64,000 nucleotides of DNA from Coriaria nepalensis. Its lineage: Eukaryota; Streptophyta; Magnoliopsida; Cucurbitales; Coriariaceae. The notes beneath the pieces were generated by a model that saw nothing but the letters and a program-made list of their open reading frames with translations, had not been told where the DNA came from and did not search any database. Each line of letters starts with the position of its first letter. Positions within the stretch are counted from its first letter, which is position 1. This document shows positions 26,941 to 39,566 of the stretch, in pieces. A program made the translations under genes and the position numbers. The stretch lies in contig CP114481.1 of assembly GCA_027186245.1 (NCBI GenBank), forward strand, positions 29,047,501-29,111,500. Direction: 5' to 3'.

Positions 26941-28470
26941 ACTAATGCACACTTTCCTTGCAATGATCATTTGAAAGTTATCCACGAAACTTCTGTTTGG
27001 AGTGTGAAAATAGAATTCATCCGTATTGCTTTGAAATAAGATATTGACTTGAAATCAATAATTGAAATGATTTTAAAGTTAAACGAATGCATACATTCCT
27101 TGCATTGATCATTTGCAAGTTATGCACAAAACTTGTGTTGAAGTGCGAAAATAGAATTCGTTCGAATTGCTTTGAAATAAGTTATTGACTTAATTTGACT
27201 CATTCAAATGATTTTAAGGTTAAACTAATGCACACTTTCCTTGCAATGATCATTTGAAAGTTATCCACGAAACTTCTGTTTGAAGTGTCAAAATAGAATT
27301 CGTTCGAAATGATTTTAAAGTTAAACGAATGTATACATTCCTTGCATTGATCATTTGCAAGTAATGCACAGAACTTGTTTTCGAAGTGCGAAAATAGAAT
27401 TTGTTTAGATTTCTTTGAAATAAGTTCTTGACTTGAAATGACTCATTCAAATGATTTTAAGGTTAAACTAATGCATACTTTCCTTGCAATGATCATTTGA
27501 AAGTTATGCACAAAACTTGCGTTTGAAGTGTGAAAATAGAATTCGTTCGAATTACGTTGAAATATGTTATTGACTTGAAATGACTCATTCAAATGATTTT
27601 GAGGTTAAACTAATGCACACTTTCCTTGCAATGATCATTTGAAGGTTTTCCACGAAACTTCTGTTTGAAGTGCGAAAATAGAATTCATTCAAATTGCTTT
27701 GAAATAAGTTATTGACTTGAAATTACTCATTCAAATGATTTTAAAGTTAAACTAATGCACACTTTCCTCGCAATGATCATTTGAAGGTTATCCACGAAAC
27801 TTCTGTTTGGAGTGTGAAAATAGAATTCATCCGAACTGCTTTGAAATAAGATATTGACTTGAAATCAATAATTGAAATGATTTTAAAGTTAAACGAATGC
27901 ATACATTCCTTGCATTGATCATTTGCAAGTTATGCACAAAACTTGTGTTGAAGTGCGAAAATAGAATTCGTTCGAATTGCTTTGAAATAAGTTATTGACT
28001 TAATTTGACTCATTCAAATGATTTTAAGGTTAAACTAATGCACACTTTCCTTGCAATGATCATTTGAAAGTTATCCACGAAACTTCTGTTTGAAGTGTCA
28101 AAATAGAATTCGTTCGAAATGATTTTAAAGTTAAACAAATGTATACATTCCTTGCATTGATCATTTGCAAGTAATGCACAGAACTTGTTTTCGAAGTGCG
28201 AAAATAGAATTTGTTTAGATTTCTTTGAAATAAGTTCTTGACTTGAAATGACTCATTCAAATGATTTTAAGGTTAAACTAATGCACACTTTCCTTGCAAT
28301 GATCATTTGAAAGTTATGCACAAAACTTGCGTTTGAAGTGTGAAAATAGAATTCGTTCGAATTACTTTGAAATATGTTATTGACTTGAAATGACTCATTC
28401 AAATGATTTTGAGGTTAAACTAATGCACACTTTCCTTGCAATGATCATTTGAAGGTTATCCACGAAACTT
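26941..28470 (+). repeat. 810-bp tandem duplication
   Basis: Two units with an 810-bp shift. Both contain gtgtgaaaatagaattcAtCcg, the cttgaaatcaATaattg B unit, a 141-bp monomer, the gacttaatttgactc linker and a 41-bp-deleted monomer (junction ttcgaaatgatttt at about 27305 and 28115). 810 is not a multiple of 142 because of the deleted and 141-bp units. The copies stop matching after about 27660 and 28470. Confidence 0.78.
27250..27450 (+). repeat. Short (~101-bp) monomer class 1: 41-bp deletion, junction ttcgaaatgatttt
   Basis: Representative of a recurrent deleted monomer. The full form runs ttcgaactgctttgaaataagatattgac and on to attgaaatgattttaaag; here ttcgaa joins atgattttaaag and 41 bp are gone. 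The same junction starts (cgttcgaaat) near 27301, 28111, 30481, 31541, 33877, 38475, 39676, 41445, 43064, 45395, 46731, 57480, 59425 and 61854 (the last with one change, gaaataatttt). All sit behind the gtgtCaaaatag variant (tcataatag at 61854). From 31541 to 43064 the upstream EcoRI site is also lost (gaaatcg). Confidence 0.85.
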
Positions 28471-30840
28471 ATGTTTCAAGTGCGAAAATAGAATTCGTTC
28501 GAATTGCTTTGAAATAAGTTATTAACTTGAAATGACTCATTCAATTGATTTTAAGGTTAAACTAATGCACACTTTCCTTCCAATGATCATTTGGGAGTTA
28601 TGTACAAAACTTGCGTTTGAAGTGTGAAAATAGAATTCGTTCGAATTGGTTTGAAATATGTTATTGACTTGAAATGACTCATTCAAATGATTTTGAGGTT
28701 AAACTAATGCACACTTTCCTTGCAATGATCATTTGAAAGTTGTGCACAAAACTTGCGTTTGAAGTGTGAAAATAGAATTCGTTCGAATTGCTTTGAAATA
28801 TGTTATTGACTTGAAATGACTCATTCAAATGATTTTGAGGTTAAACTAATGCACACTTTCCTTGCAATGATCATTTGAAAGTTGTGCACAAAACTTGCGT
28901 TTGAAGTGTGAAAATAGAATTCGTTCGAATTGCTTTGAAATATGTTATTGACTTGAAATGACTCATTCAAATGATTTTGAGGCTAAACTAATGCACACTT
29001 TCCCTACAATGATCATTTGAAGGTTATCCACGAAACTTCTGTTTGGAGTGTGAAAATAGAATTCATCCGAACTACTTTGAAATAAGATATTGACTTGAAA
29101 TCAATAATTGAAATGATTTTAAAGTTAAACGAATGCATACATTCCTTGCATTGATCATTTGCAAGTTATGCACAGAAATTGTGTTGAAGTGCGAAAATAG
29201 AATTCGTTCGAATTGCATTGAAATAAGTTATTGACTTAATATGACTCATTCAAATGATTTTAAGGTTAAACTAATGCACACTTTCCTTGCAATGATCATT
29301 TGAAAGTTATCCACGAAACTTCTGTTTGGAGTGTGAAAATAGAATTCATCCGAACTGCTTTGAAATAAGATATTGACTTGAAATCAATAATTGAAATGAT
29401 TTTAAAGTTAAACGAATGCATACATTCCTTGCATTGATCATTTGCAAGTTATGCACAGAACTTGTGTTGAAGTGCGAAAATAGAATTCGTTCGAATTGCT
29501 TTGAAATAAGTTATTGACTTAATTTGACTCATTCAAATGATTTTAGGGTTAAACTAATGCACACTTTCCTTGCAATGATCATTTGAAAGTTATCCACGAA
29601 ACTTCTGTTTGAAGTGTCAAAATAGAAGTCGTTCGAACTGCTTTGAAATAAGATATTGACTTGAAATCACTAATTGAAATGATTTTAAAGTTAAACGAAT
29701 GCATACATTCCTTGCATTGATCATTTGCAAGTAATGCACAGAACTTGTTTTCGAAGTGCGAAAATAGAATTTGTTTAGATTTCTTTGAAATAAGTTATTG
29801 ACTTGAAATGACTCATTCAAATGATTTTAAGGTTAAACTAATGCACACTTTCCTTGCAATGATCATTTGAAAGTTATGCACAAAACTTGCGTTTGAAGTG
29901 TGAAAATAGAATTCGTTCAAATTACTTTGAAATATGTTATTGACTTGAAATGACTCATTCAAATGATTTTGAGGTTAAACTAATGCACACTTTCCTTGCA
30001 ATGATCATTTGAAGGTTTTCCACGAAACTTCTGTTTGAAGTGCGAAAATAGAATTCATTCAAATTGCTTTGAAATAAGTTATTGACTTGAAATTACTCAT
30101 TCAAATGATTTTAAAGTTAAACTAATGCACACTTTCCTTGCAATGATCATTTGAAGGTTATCCACGTAACTTCTGTTTGGAGTGTCAAAATAGAATTCAT
30201 CCGAACTGCTTTGAAATAAGATATTGACTTGAAATCAATAATTGAAATGATTTTAAAGTTAAACGAATGCATACATTCCTTGCATTGATCATTTGCAAGT
30301 TATGCACAAAACTTGTGTTGAAGTGCGAAAATAGAATTCGTTCGAATTGCTTTGAAATAAGTTATTGACTTAATTTGACTCATTCAAATGATTTTAAGGT
30401 TAAACTAATGCACACTTTCCATGCAATGATCATTTGAAAGTTATCCACGAAACTTCTGTTTGAGGTGTCAAAATAGAATTCGTTCGAAATGATTTTAAAG
30501 TTAAACAAATGTATACATTCCTTGCATTGATCATTTGCAAGTAATGCACAGAACTTGTTTTCGAAGTGCGAAAATAGAATTTGTTTAGATTTCTTTGAAA
30601 TAAGTTCTTGACTTGAAATGACTCATTCAAATGATTTTAAGGTTAAACTAATGCACACTTTCCTTGCAATGATCATTTGAAAGTTATGCACAAAACTTGC
30701 GTTTGAAGTGTGAAAATAGAATTCGTTCGAATTACTTTGAAATATGTTATTGACTTGAAATGACTCATTCAAATGATTTTGAGGTTAAACTAATGCACAC
30801 TTTCCTTGCAATGATCATTTGAAGGTTATCCACGAAACTT
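27306..30840 (+). repeat. Long duplication at a 2,370-bp shift
   Basis: Sequence from about 27306 to 28470 recurs at 29676-30840. Markers are gaaggttTTCcacgaaac (27641 and 30011), gaattcAttcAaattg, gaaatTactcattc and the 41-bp-deleted monomer (28111 and 30481). Left of 27306 the shift changes from 2,370 to 2,329. The 41-bp change arises because the monomer at 27250-27450 carries the 41-bp deletion while its partner at 29617-29820 is full length. That dates the deletion in this copy after the duplication, or else the partner was restored by gene conversion. Confidence 0.75.
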
Positions 30841-31410
30841 CTGTTTCAAGTGCGAAAATTGAATTCGTTCGAATTGCTTTGAAATAAGTTATTGACTTGA
30901 AATGACTCATTCAAATGATTTTAAGGTTAAACTAATGCACACTTTCCTTGCAATGATCATTTGAAAGTTATGCACAAAACTTGCGTTTGAAGTGCGAAAA
31001 TAGAATTCGTTCGAATTGCTTTGAAATATGTTATTGACTTGAAATGACTCATTCAAATGATTTTGAGGTTAAGCTAATGCACACTTTCCTTGCAATGATC
31101 ATTTGAAAGTTATGCACAAAACTTGCGTTTGAAGTGCGAAAACAGAATTCATTCGAATTGCATTGAAATAAGTTATTGACTTAATATGACTCATTTAAAT
31201 GATTTTAAGGTTAAACTAATGCACACTTTCCTTGCAATGGTCATTTGAAAGTTATCCACGAAAGTTCTGTTTGGAGTGTGAAAATAGAATTCATCCGAAC
31301 TGCTTTGAAAGAAGATATTGACTTGAAATCAATAATTGAAATGATTTTAAAGTTAAACGAATGCATACATTTCTTGCATTGATCATTTGCAAGTTATGCA
31401 CAAAACTTGC

Positions 31411-31431
31411 AAGTCAATAAGTTATTGACTT
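31411..31431. repeat. Perfect 21-nt inverted repeat at a rearranged junction
   Basis: Arms AAGTCAATAA and TTATTGACTT flank a single G. In a normal B monomer acttg is followed by tgttgaagtgcg and the EcoRI region, and only then by ataagttattgac. Here 41 bp between acttg and ataag are replaced by caagtca, which is the reverse complement of the tgacttg found at monomer boundaries. The EcoRI site is lost in this unit. The pattern is that of a fold-back or template-switch event. Confidence 0.85.
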
Positions 31432-33746
31432 AATTTGACGCAGTGAAATGATTTTAAGGTTAAACTAATGCACACTTTCCTTGCAATGATCATTTGAAAG
31501 TTATCCACGAAACTTCTGTTTGAAGTGTCAAAATAGAAATCGTTCGAAATGATTTTAAAGTTAAACGAATGCATACATTCCTTGCATTGATCATTTGCAA
31601 GTTATGCACAAAACTTGTGTTGAAGTCCGAAAATAGAATTCGTTCGAATTGCTTTGAAATAAGTTATTGACTTGAAATGACTCATTCAAATGATTTTAAG
31701 GATAAACTAATGCACACTTTCCTTGCAATGATCATTTGAAAGTTATGCAAAAAACTTGCGTTTAAAGTGCGAAAATAGAATTCGTTCGAATTGCTTTGAA
31801 ATATGTTATTGACTTGAAATGACTCATTCAAATGATTTTGAGGTTAAACTAATGCACACTTTCCTTGCAATGATCATTTGAAAGTTATGCACAAAACTTG
31901 TGTTTGAAGTGGGAAAATAGAATTCGTTCGAATTGCTTTGAAATATGTTATTGACTTGAAATGACTCATTCAAATGATTTTGAGGTTAAACTAATGCACA
32001 CTTTCCTTGCAATGATCATTTGAAGGTTATCCACGAAACTTCTGTTTCAAGTGCGAAAATTGAATTCGTTCGAATTGCTTTGAAATAAGTTATTGACTTG
32101 AAATGACTCATTCAAATGATTTTCAGGTTAAACTAATGCACACTTTCCTTGCAATGATCATTTGAAAGTTATGCACAAAACTTGCGTTTGAAGTGCGAAA
32201 ATAGAATTCGTTCGAATTGCTTTGAAATATGTTATTGACTTGAAATGACTCATTCAAATGATTTTGAGGTTAAGCTAATGCACACTTTCCTTGCAATGAT
32301 CATTTGAAAGTTATGCACAAAACTTGCGTTTGAAGTGCGAAAACAGAATTCATTCGAATTGCATTGAAATAAGTTATTGACTTATTATAACTCATTTAAA
32401 TGATTTTAAGGTTAAACTAATGCACACTTTCCTTGCAATGGTCATTTGAAAGTTGTCCACGAAAGTTCTGTTTGGAGTGTGAAAATAGAATTCATCCGAA
32501 CTGCTTTGAAAGAAGATATTGACTTGAAATCAATAATTCAAATGATTTTAAAGTTAAACGAATGCATACATTTCTTGCATTGATCATTTGCAAGTTATGC
32601 ACAAAACTTGTGTTGAAGTGCGAAAATAGAATTCGTTCGAATTGCTTTGAAATAAGTTATTGACTTGAAATGACTCATTCAAATGATTTGGAGGTTAAAC
32701 TAATGCACACTTTCCTTGCAATGATCATATGAAGGTTATCCACGAAACTTCTGTTTCAAGTGCGAAAATAGAATTCGTTCGAATTGCTTTGAAATAAGTG
32801 ATTGACTTGAAATGACTCATTCAAATGATTTTGAGGTTAAACTAATGCACACTTTCCTTCCAATGATCATTTGGAAGTTATGCACAAAACCTGCGTTTGA
32901 AGTGTGAAAATAGAATTCGTTCGAATTCCTTTGAAATATGTTATTGACTTGAAATGACTCATTCAAATGATTTTGAGGTTAAACTAATGCACACTTTCCT
33001 TGCAATGATCATTTGAAAGTTATGCACAAAACTTGTGTTTGAAGTGTGAAAATAGAATTCGTTCGAATTGCTTTGAAATATGTTATTGACTTGAAATGAC
33101 TCATTCAAATGATTTTGAGGTTAAACTAATGCACACTTTCCTTGCAATGATCATTTGAAGGTTATCCACGAAACTTCTGTTTCAAGTGCGAAAATTGAAT
33201 TCGTTCGAATTGCTTTGAAATAAGTTATTGACTTGAAATGACTCATTCAAATGATTTTAAGGTTAAACTAATGCACACTTTCCTTGCAATGATCATTTGA
33301 AAGTTATGCACAAAACTTGCGTTTGAAGTGCGAAAATAGAATTCGTTCGAATTGCTTTGAAATATGTTATTGACTTGAAATGACTCATTCAAATGATTTT
33401 GAGGTTAAGCTAATGCACACTTTCCTTGCAATGATCATTTGAAAGTTATGCACAAAACTTGCGTTTGAAGTGCGAAAACAGAATTCATTCGAATTGCATT
33501 GAAATAAGTTATTGACTTAATATGACTCATTTAAATGATTTTAAGGTTAAACTAATGCACACTTTCCTTGCAATGGTCATTTGAAAGTTATCCACGAAAG
33601 TTCTGTTTGGAGTGTGAAAATAGAATTCATCCGAACTGCTTTGAAAGAAGATATTGACTTGAAATCAATAATTGAAATGATTTTAAAGTTAAACGAATGC
33701 ATACATTTCTTGCATTGATCATTTGCAAGTTATGCACAAAACTTGC

Positions 33747-33767
33747 AAGTCAATAAGTTATTGACTT
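33747..33767. repeat. Inverted-repeat junction, second copy
   Basis: Same arms and same flanks as at 31411, exactly 2,336 bp downstream, so it was spread by HOR duplication and not by a new event. It lies 550 bp after the gaaaattGAATTC marker, as in the first copy. Confidence 0.85.
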
Positions 33768-36700
33768 AATTTGACGCAGTGAAATGATTTTAAGGTTAAA
33801 CTAATGCACACTTTCCTTGCAATGATCATTTGAAAGTTATCCACGAAACTTCTGTTTGAAGTGTCAAAATAGAAATCGTTCGAAATGATTTTAAAGTTAA
33901 ACGAATGCATACATTCCTTGCATTGATCATTTGCAAGTTATGCACAAAACTTGTGTTGAAGTCCGAAAATAGAATTCGTTCGAATTGCTTTGAAATAAGT
34001 TATTGACTTGAAATGACTCATTCAAATGATTTTAAGGATAAACTAATGCACACTTTCCTTGCAATGATCATTTGAAAGTTATGCAAAAAACTTGCGTTTA
34101 AAGTGCGAAAATAGAATTCGTTCGAATTGCTTTGAAATATGTTATTGACTTGAAATGACTCATTCAAATGATTTTGAGGTTAAACTAATGCACACTTTCC
34201 TTGCAATGATCATTTGAAAGTTATGCACAAAACTTGTGTTTGAAGTGGGAAAATAGAATTCGTTCGAATTGCTTTGAAATATGTTATTGACTTGAAATGA
34301 CTCATTCAAATGATTTTGAGGTTAAACTAATGCACACTTTCCTTGCAATGATCATTTGAAGGTTATCCACGAAACTTCTGTTTCAAGTGCGAAAATTGAA
34401 TTCGTTCGAATTGCTTTGAAATAAGTTATTGACTTGAAATGACTCATTCAAATGATTTTCAGGTTAAACTAATGCACACTTTCCTTGCAATGATCATTTG
34501 AAAGTTATGCACAAAACTTGCGTTTGAAGTGCGAAAATAGAATTCGTTCGAATTGCTTTGAAATATGTTATTGACTTGAAATGACTCATTCAAATGATTT
34601 TGAGGTTAAGCTAATGCACACTTTCCTTGCAATGATCATTTGAAAGTTATGCACAAAACTTGCGTTTGAAGTGCGAAAACAGAATTCATTCGAATTGCAT
34701 TGAAATAAGTTATTGACTTATTATAACTCATTTAAATGATTTTAAGGTTAAACTAATGCACACTTTCCTTGCAATGGTCATTTGAAAGTTGTCCACGAAA
34801 GTTCTGTTTGGAGTGTGAAAATAGAATTCATCCGAACTGCTTTGAAAGAAGATATTGACTTGAAATCAATAATTCAAATGATTTTAAAGTTAAACGAATG
34901 CATACATTTCTTGCATTGATCATTTGCAAGTTATGCACAAAACTTGTGTTGAAGTGCGAAAATAGAATTCGTTCGAATTGCTTTGAAATAAGTTATTGAC
35001 TTGAAATGACTCATTCAAATGATTTGGAGGTTAAACTAATGCACACTTTCCTTGCAATGATCATATGAAGGTTATCCACGAAACTTCTGTTTCAAGTGCG
35101 AAAATAGAATTCGTTCGAATTGCTTTGAAATAAGTGATTGACTTGAAATGACTCATTCAAATGATTTTGAGGTTAAACTAATGCACACTTTCCTTCCAAT
35201 GATCATTTGGAAGTTATGCACAAAACCTGCGTTTGAAGTGTGAAAATAGAATTCGTTCGAATTCCTTTGAAATATGTTATTGACTTGAAATGACTCATTC
35301 AAATGATTTTGAGGTTAAACTAATGCACACTTTCCTTGCAATGATCATTTGAAAGTTATGCACAAAACTTGTGTTTGAAGTGTGAAAATAGAATTCGTTC
35401 GAATTGCTTTGAAATATGTTATTGACTTGAAATGACTCATTCAAATGATTTTGAGGTTAAACTAATGCACACTTTCCTTGCAATGATCATTTGAAGGTTA
35501 TCCACGAAACTTCTGTTTCAAGTGCGAAAATTGAATTCGTTCGAATTGCTTTGAAATAAGTTATTGACTTGAAATGACTCATTCAAATGATTTTAAGGTT
35601 AAACTAATGCACACTTTCCTTGCAATGATCATTTGAAAGTTATGCACAAAACTTGCGTTTGAAGTGCGAAAATAGAATTCGTTCGAATTGCTTTGAAATA
35701 TGTTATTGACTTGAAATGACTCATTCAAATGATTTTGAGGTTAAGCTAATGCACACTTTCCTTGCAATGATCATTTGCAAGTTATGCACAAAACTTGCGT
35801 TTGAAGTGCGAAAACAGAATTCATTCGAATTGCATTGAAATAAGTTATTGACTTATTATAACTCATTTAAATGATTTTGAGGTTAAACTAATGCACACTT
35901 TCCTTGCAATGGTCATTTGAAAGTTATCCACGAAAGTTCTGTTTGGAGTGTGAAAATAGAATTCATCCGAACTGCTTTGAAAGAAGATATTGACTTGAAA
36001 TCAATAATTGAAATGATTTTAAAGTTAAACGAATGCATACATTTCTTGCATTGATCATTTGCAAGTTATGCACAGAACTTGTGTTGAAGTGCGAAAATAG
36101 AATTCGTTCGAATTGCTTTGAAATAAGTTATTGACTTAATTTGACTCATTCAAATAATTTTAAGGTTAAACTAATGCACACTTTCCTTGCAATGATCATT
36201 TGAAAGTTATCCACGAAACTTCTGTCTGAAGTGTCAAAATAGAATTCGTCCGAACTGCTTTGAAATAAGATATTGACTTGAAATCACTAATCGAAATGAT
36301 TTTAAAGTTAAACGAATGCATACATTCCTTGCATTGCTCATTTGCAAGTTATGCACAGAACTTGTTTTCGAAGTGCGAAAATAGAATTCGTTCGAATTAC
36401 TTTGAAATAAGTTATTGACTTGAAGTGACTCATTCAAATGATTTTAAGGTTAAACTAATGCACACTTTCCTTGCAATGATCATTTGAAAGTTATGCACAA
36501 AACTTGCGTTTGAAGTGCGAAAATAGAATTCGTTCGAATTGCTTTGAAATATGTTATTGACTTGAAATGACTCATTCAAATGATTTTGAGGTTAAACTAA
36601 TGCACACTTTCCTTGCAATGATCATTTGAAGGTTATCCACGAAACTTCTGTTTCAAGTGCGAGAATAGAATTCGTTCGAATTGCTTTGAAATATGTTATT

Positions 36701-38194
36701 GACTTGAAATGACTCATTCAAATGATTTTGAGGTTAAACTAATGCACACTTTCCTTGCAATGATCATTTGAAGGTTATCCACGAAACTTTTGTTTCAAGT
36801 GCGAAAATAGAATTCGTTCGAATTGCTTTGAAATAAGTTATTGACTTGAAATGACTCATTCAAATGATTTTAAGGTTAAACTAATGCACACTTTCCTTGT
36901 AATGATCATTCGAAAGTTATGGACAAAATTTGCGTTTGAGGTGCGAAAATAGAATTCGTTCGAATTGCTTTGAAATATGTTATTGACTTGAAATGACTCA
37001 TTCAAATGATTTTGAGGTTAAACTAATGCACACTTTCCATGCAATGATCATTTGAAGGTTATCCACGAAACTTCTGTTTCAAGTGCGAAAATAGAATTCG
37101 TTCGAATTGCTTTGAAATAAGTTATTGACTTGAAATGACTCATTCAAATGATTTTAATGTTAAACTAATGCACACTTTCCTTGCAATGACCATTTGAAAG
37201 TTATGCACAAAACTTGCGTTTGAAGTGCGAAAATAGAATTCGTTCGAATTGCTTTGAAATATGTTATTGACTTGAAATGACTCATTCAAATGATTTTGAG
37301 GTTAAACTAATGCACACTTTCCTTGCAATGATCATTTGAAAGTTTTCCACGAAACTTCTGTTTGAAGTGTGAAAATAGAATTCGTTCGAACTGCTTTGAA
37401 ATAAGATATTGACTTGAAATCACTAATTGAAATGATTTTAAAGTTAAACGAATGCATACATTCCTTGCATTGATCATTTGCCAGTTATACACAAAACTTG
37501 TGTTGAAGTGCGAAAATAGAATTCGTTCGAATTGCTTTGAAATAAGTTATTGACTTGAAATGACTCATTCAAATGATTTTAAGGTTAAACTAATGCACAC
37601 TTTCCTTGCAATGATCATTTGAAAGTTATGCAAAAAACTTGCGTTTAAAGTGCGAAAATAGAATTCGTTCGAATTGCTTTGAAATATGTTATTGACTTGA
37701 AATGACTCATTCAAATGATTTTGAGGTTAAACTAATGCACACTTTCCTTGCAATGATCATTTGAAGGTTATCCACGAGACTTCTGTTTCAAGTGCGAAAA
37801 TAGAATTCGTTCGAATTGCTTTGAAATAAGTTATTGACTTGAAATGACTCATTCAAATGATTTTAAGGTTAAACTGATGCACACTTTCCTTGCAATGATC
37901 ATTTGAAAGTTATCCACGAAACTTCTATTTGAAGTGTGAAAATAGAATTCGTTCGAACTGCTTTGAAGTAAGATATTGACTTGAAATCACTAATTAAAAT
38001 GATTTTCAAGTTAAACGAATGCATCCATTCCTTGCATTGATCATTTGCAAGTTATACACAAAACTTGTGTTGAAGTGCGAAAGTAGAATTCGTTCGAATT
38101 GCTTTGAAATAAGTTATTGACTGAATTTGACTCATCGAAATGATTTTAAGATTAAACTAATGCACACTTTCCTTGCAATGATCATATGAAAGTT

Positions 38195-38300
38195 ATCCAC
38201 GAAACTTCTGTTTGAAGTGTCAAAATAGAATTCGTTCGAACTGCTTTTAAAGTTAAACGAATGCATACATTCCTTGCATTGATCATTTGCAAGTTATGCA
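38195..38300 (+). repeat. Short monomer class 2: 41-bp deletion, junction ctgcttttaaag
   Basis: Here ttcgaactgctt joins ttaaagttaaacg, again removing 41 bp. The class 2 product differs from class 1 at only two bases (ttcgaaCtgCttttaaag against ttcgaaAtgAttttaaag). Further copies have ctgctt near 42830 (changed to ctgctgttaaattt), 45161, 46497, 59819, 61620 and 63947. All but the 46497 copy also carry the upstream gtgtCaaaatag or a close variant (gtttcaaaatag near 59797). Confidence 0.83.
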
Positions 38301-39545
38301 CAAAACTTGTGTTGAAGTGCGAAAATAGAATTCGTTCAAATTGCTTTGAAATAAGTTATTGACTTAATTTGACGCAGTGAAATGATTTTAAGGTTAAACT
38401 AATGCACACTTTCCTTGCAATGATCATTTGAAAGTTATCCACGAAACTTCTGTTTGAAGTGTCAAAATAGAAATCGTTCGAAATGATTTTAAAGTTAAAC
38501 GAATGCACACATTCCTTGCATTGATCATTTGCAAGTTATGCACAAAACTTGTGTTGAAGTGCGAAAATAGAATTCATTCGAATTGCTTTGAAATAAGTTA
38601 TTGACTTGAAATGACTCATTCAAATGATTTTGAGGTTAAACTAATGCACACTTTCCTTGCAATGATCATTTCAAGGTTATCCACGAAACTTCTGTTTCAA
38701 GTGCGAAAATTGAATTCGTTCGAATTGCTTTGAAATAAGTTATTGACTTGAAATGACTCATTCAAATGATTTTAAGGTTAAACTAATGCACACTTTCCTT
38801 GCAATGATCATTTGAAAGTTATGCACAAAACTTGCGTTTGAAGTGCGAAAATAGAATTCGTTCGAATTGCTTTGAAATATGTTATTGACTTGAAATGACT
38901 CATTCAAATGATTTTGAGGTTAAGCTAATGCACACTTTCCTTGCAATGATCATTTGAAAGTTATGCACAAAACTTGCGTTTGAAGTGCGAAAACAGAATT
39001 CATTCGAATTGCATTGAAATAAGTTATTGACTTGAAATGACTCATTCAAATGATTTTAAGGTTAAACTAATGCACACTTTCCTTGCAATGATCATTTGAA
39101 AGTTATGCACAAAACTTGCGTTTGAAGTGCGAAAATAGAATTCGTTCGAATTGCTTTGAAATATGTTATTGACTTGAAATGACTCATTCAAATGATTTTG
39201 AGGTTAAGCTAATGCACACTTTCCTTGCAATGATCATTTGAAAGTTATGCACAAAACTTGCGTTTGAAGTGCGAAAACAGAATTCATTCGAATTGCATTG
39301 AAATAAGTTATTGACTTAATATGACTCATTTAAATGATTTTAAGGTTAAACTAATGCACACTTTCCTTGCAATGGTCATTTGAAAGTTATCCACGAAAGT
39401 TCTGTTTGGAGTGTGAAAATAGAATTCATCCGAACTGCTTTGAAAGAAGATATTGACTTGAAATCAATAATTGAAATGATTTTAAAGTTAAACGAATGCA
39501 TACATTTCTTGCATTGATCATTTGCAAGTTATGCACAAAACTTGC

Positions 39546-39566
39546 AAGTCAATAAGTTATTGACTT
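39546..39566. repeat. Inverted-repeat junction, third copy
   Basis: Same rearranged join in the patchwork domain. It is 834 bp after a gaaaattGAATTC marker (38712), that is 550 + 284, so one extra A dimer separates the two landmarks compared with the copies at 31411 and 33747. Confidence 0.83.

Larger units (their letters stand above)
23469..30639 (+). repeat. B-rich domain with gacttaatttgactcat linkers
   Basis: Tandem monomers without genes. B units are much denser than on the left. Typical linked variants are gacttaAtTtgactcattG, gtgtCaaaatag, tttgGagtgtgaaaatagaattcAtCcg with cttgaaatcaATaattg, and aagtAatgcacagaac with tttgtttagatttc. A near-perfect single-monomer duplication (aaagttGtgcac with gaagtgtgaaaatag) lies near 28735-29010. 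A 41-bp-deleted monomer appears at 27301, 28111 and 30481. Large parts are repeated at shifts of 810 bp and 2,370 bp. Confidence 0.82.
30640..36070 (+). repeat. 2,336-bp HOR domain (1,201 + 1,135 sub-units)
   Basis: The variant gcgaaaattGAATTC places GAATTC at 30861, 32062, 33197, 34398 and 35533. The intervals alternate 1,201, 1,135, 1,201, 1,135, giving a 2,336-bp unit. The palindromic junction (31411 and 33747) and gacttATTATAactcattt (32381 and 34717) show the same 2,336 shift. Private variants (gaagtgGgaaaatag, ttttCaggtt, gatttGGaggtt, gatcatATgaagg, aaacctgcg, gttaaGctaatg) recur in the same order. I noticed no base difference between 30861-33196 and 33197-35532 at the points compared. 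A third, partial copy runs to about 36070 and diverges (gacttATTATAactc earlier than expected, and no palindrome). Confidence 0.88.

Noticed and set aside
31411..31431. Rho-independent terminator or attachment site at the perfect inverted repeat.
   Set aside because: The arms are AT-rich with a one-base loop and no T-run, and the four copies share satellite flanks, so a rearrangement footprint is the simpler reading.
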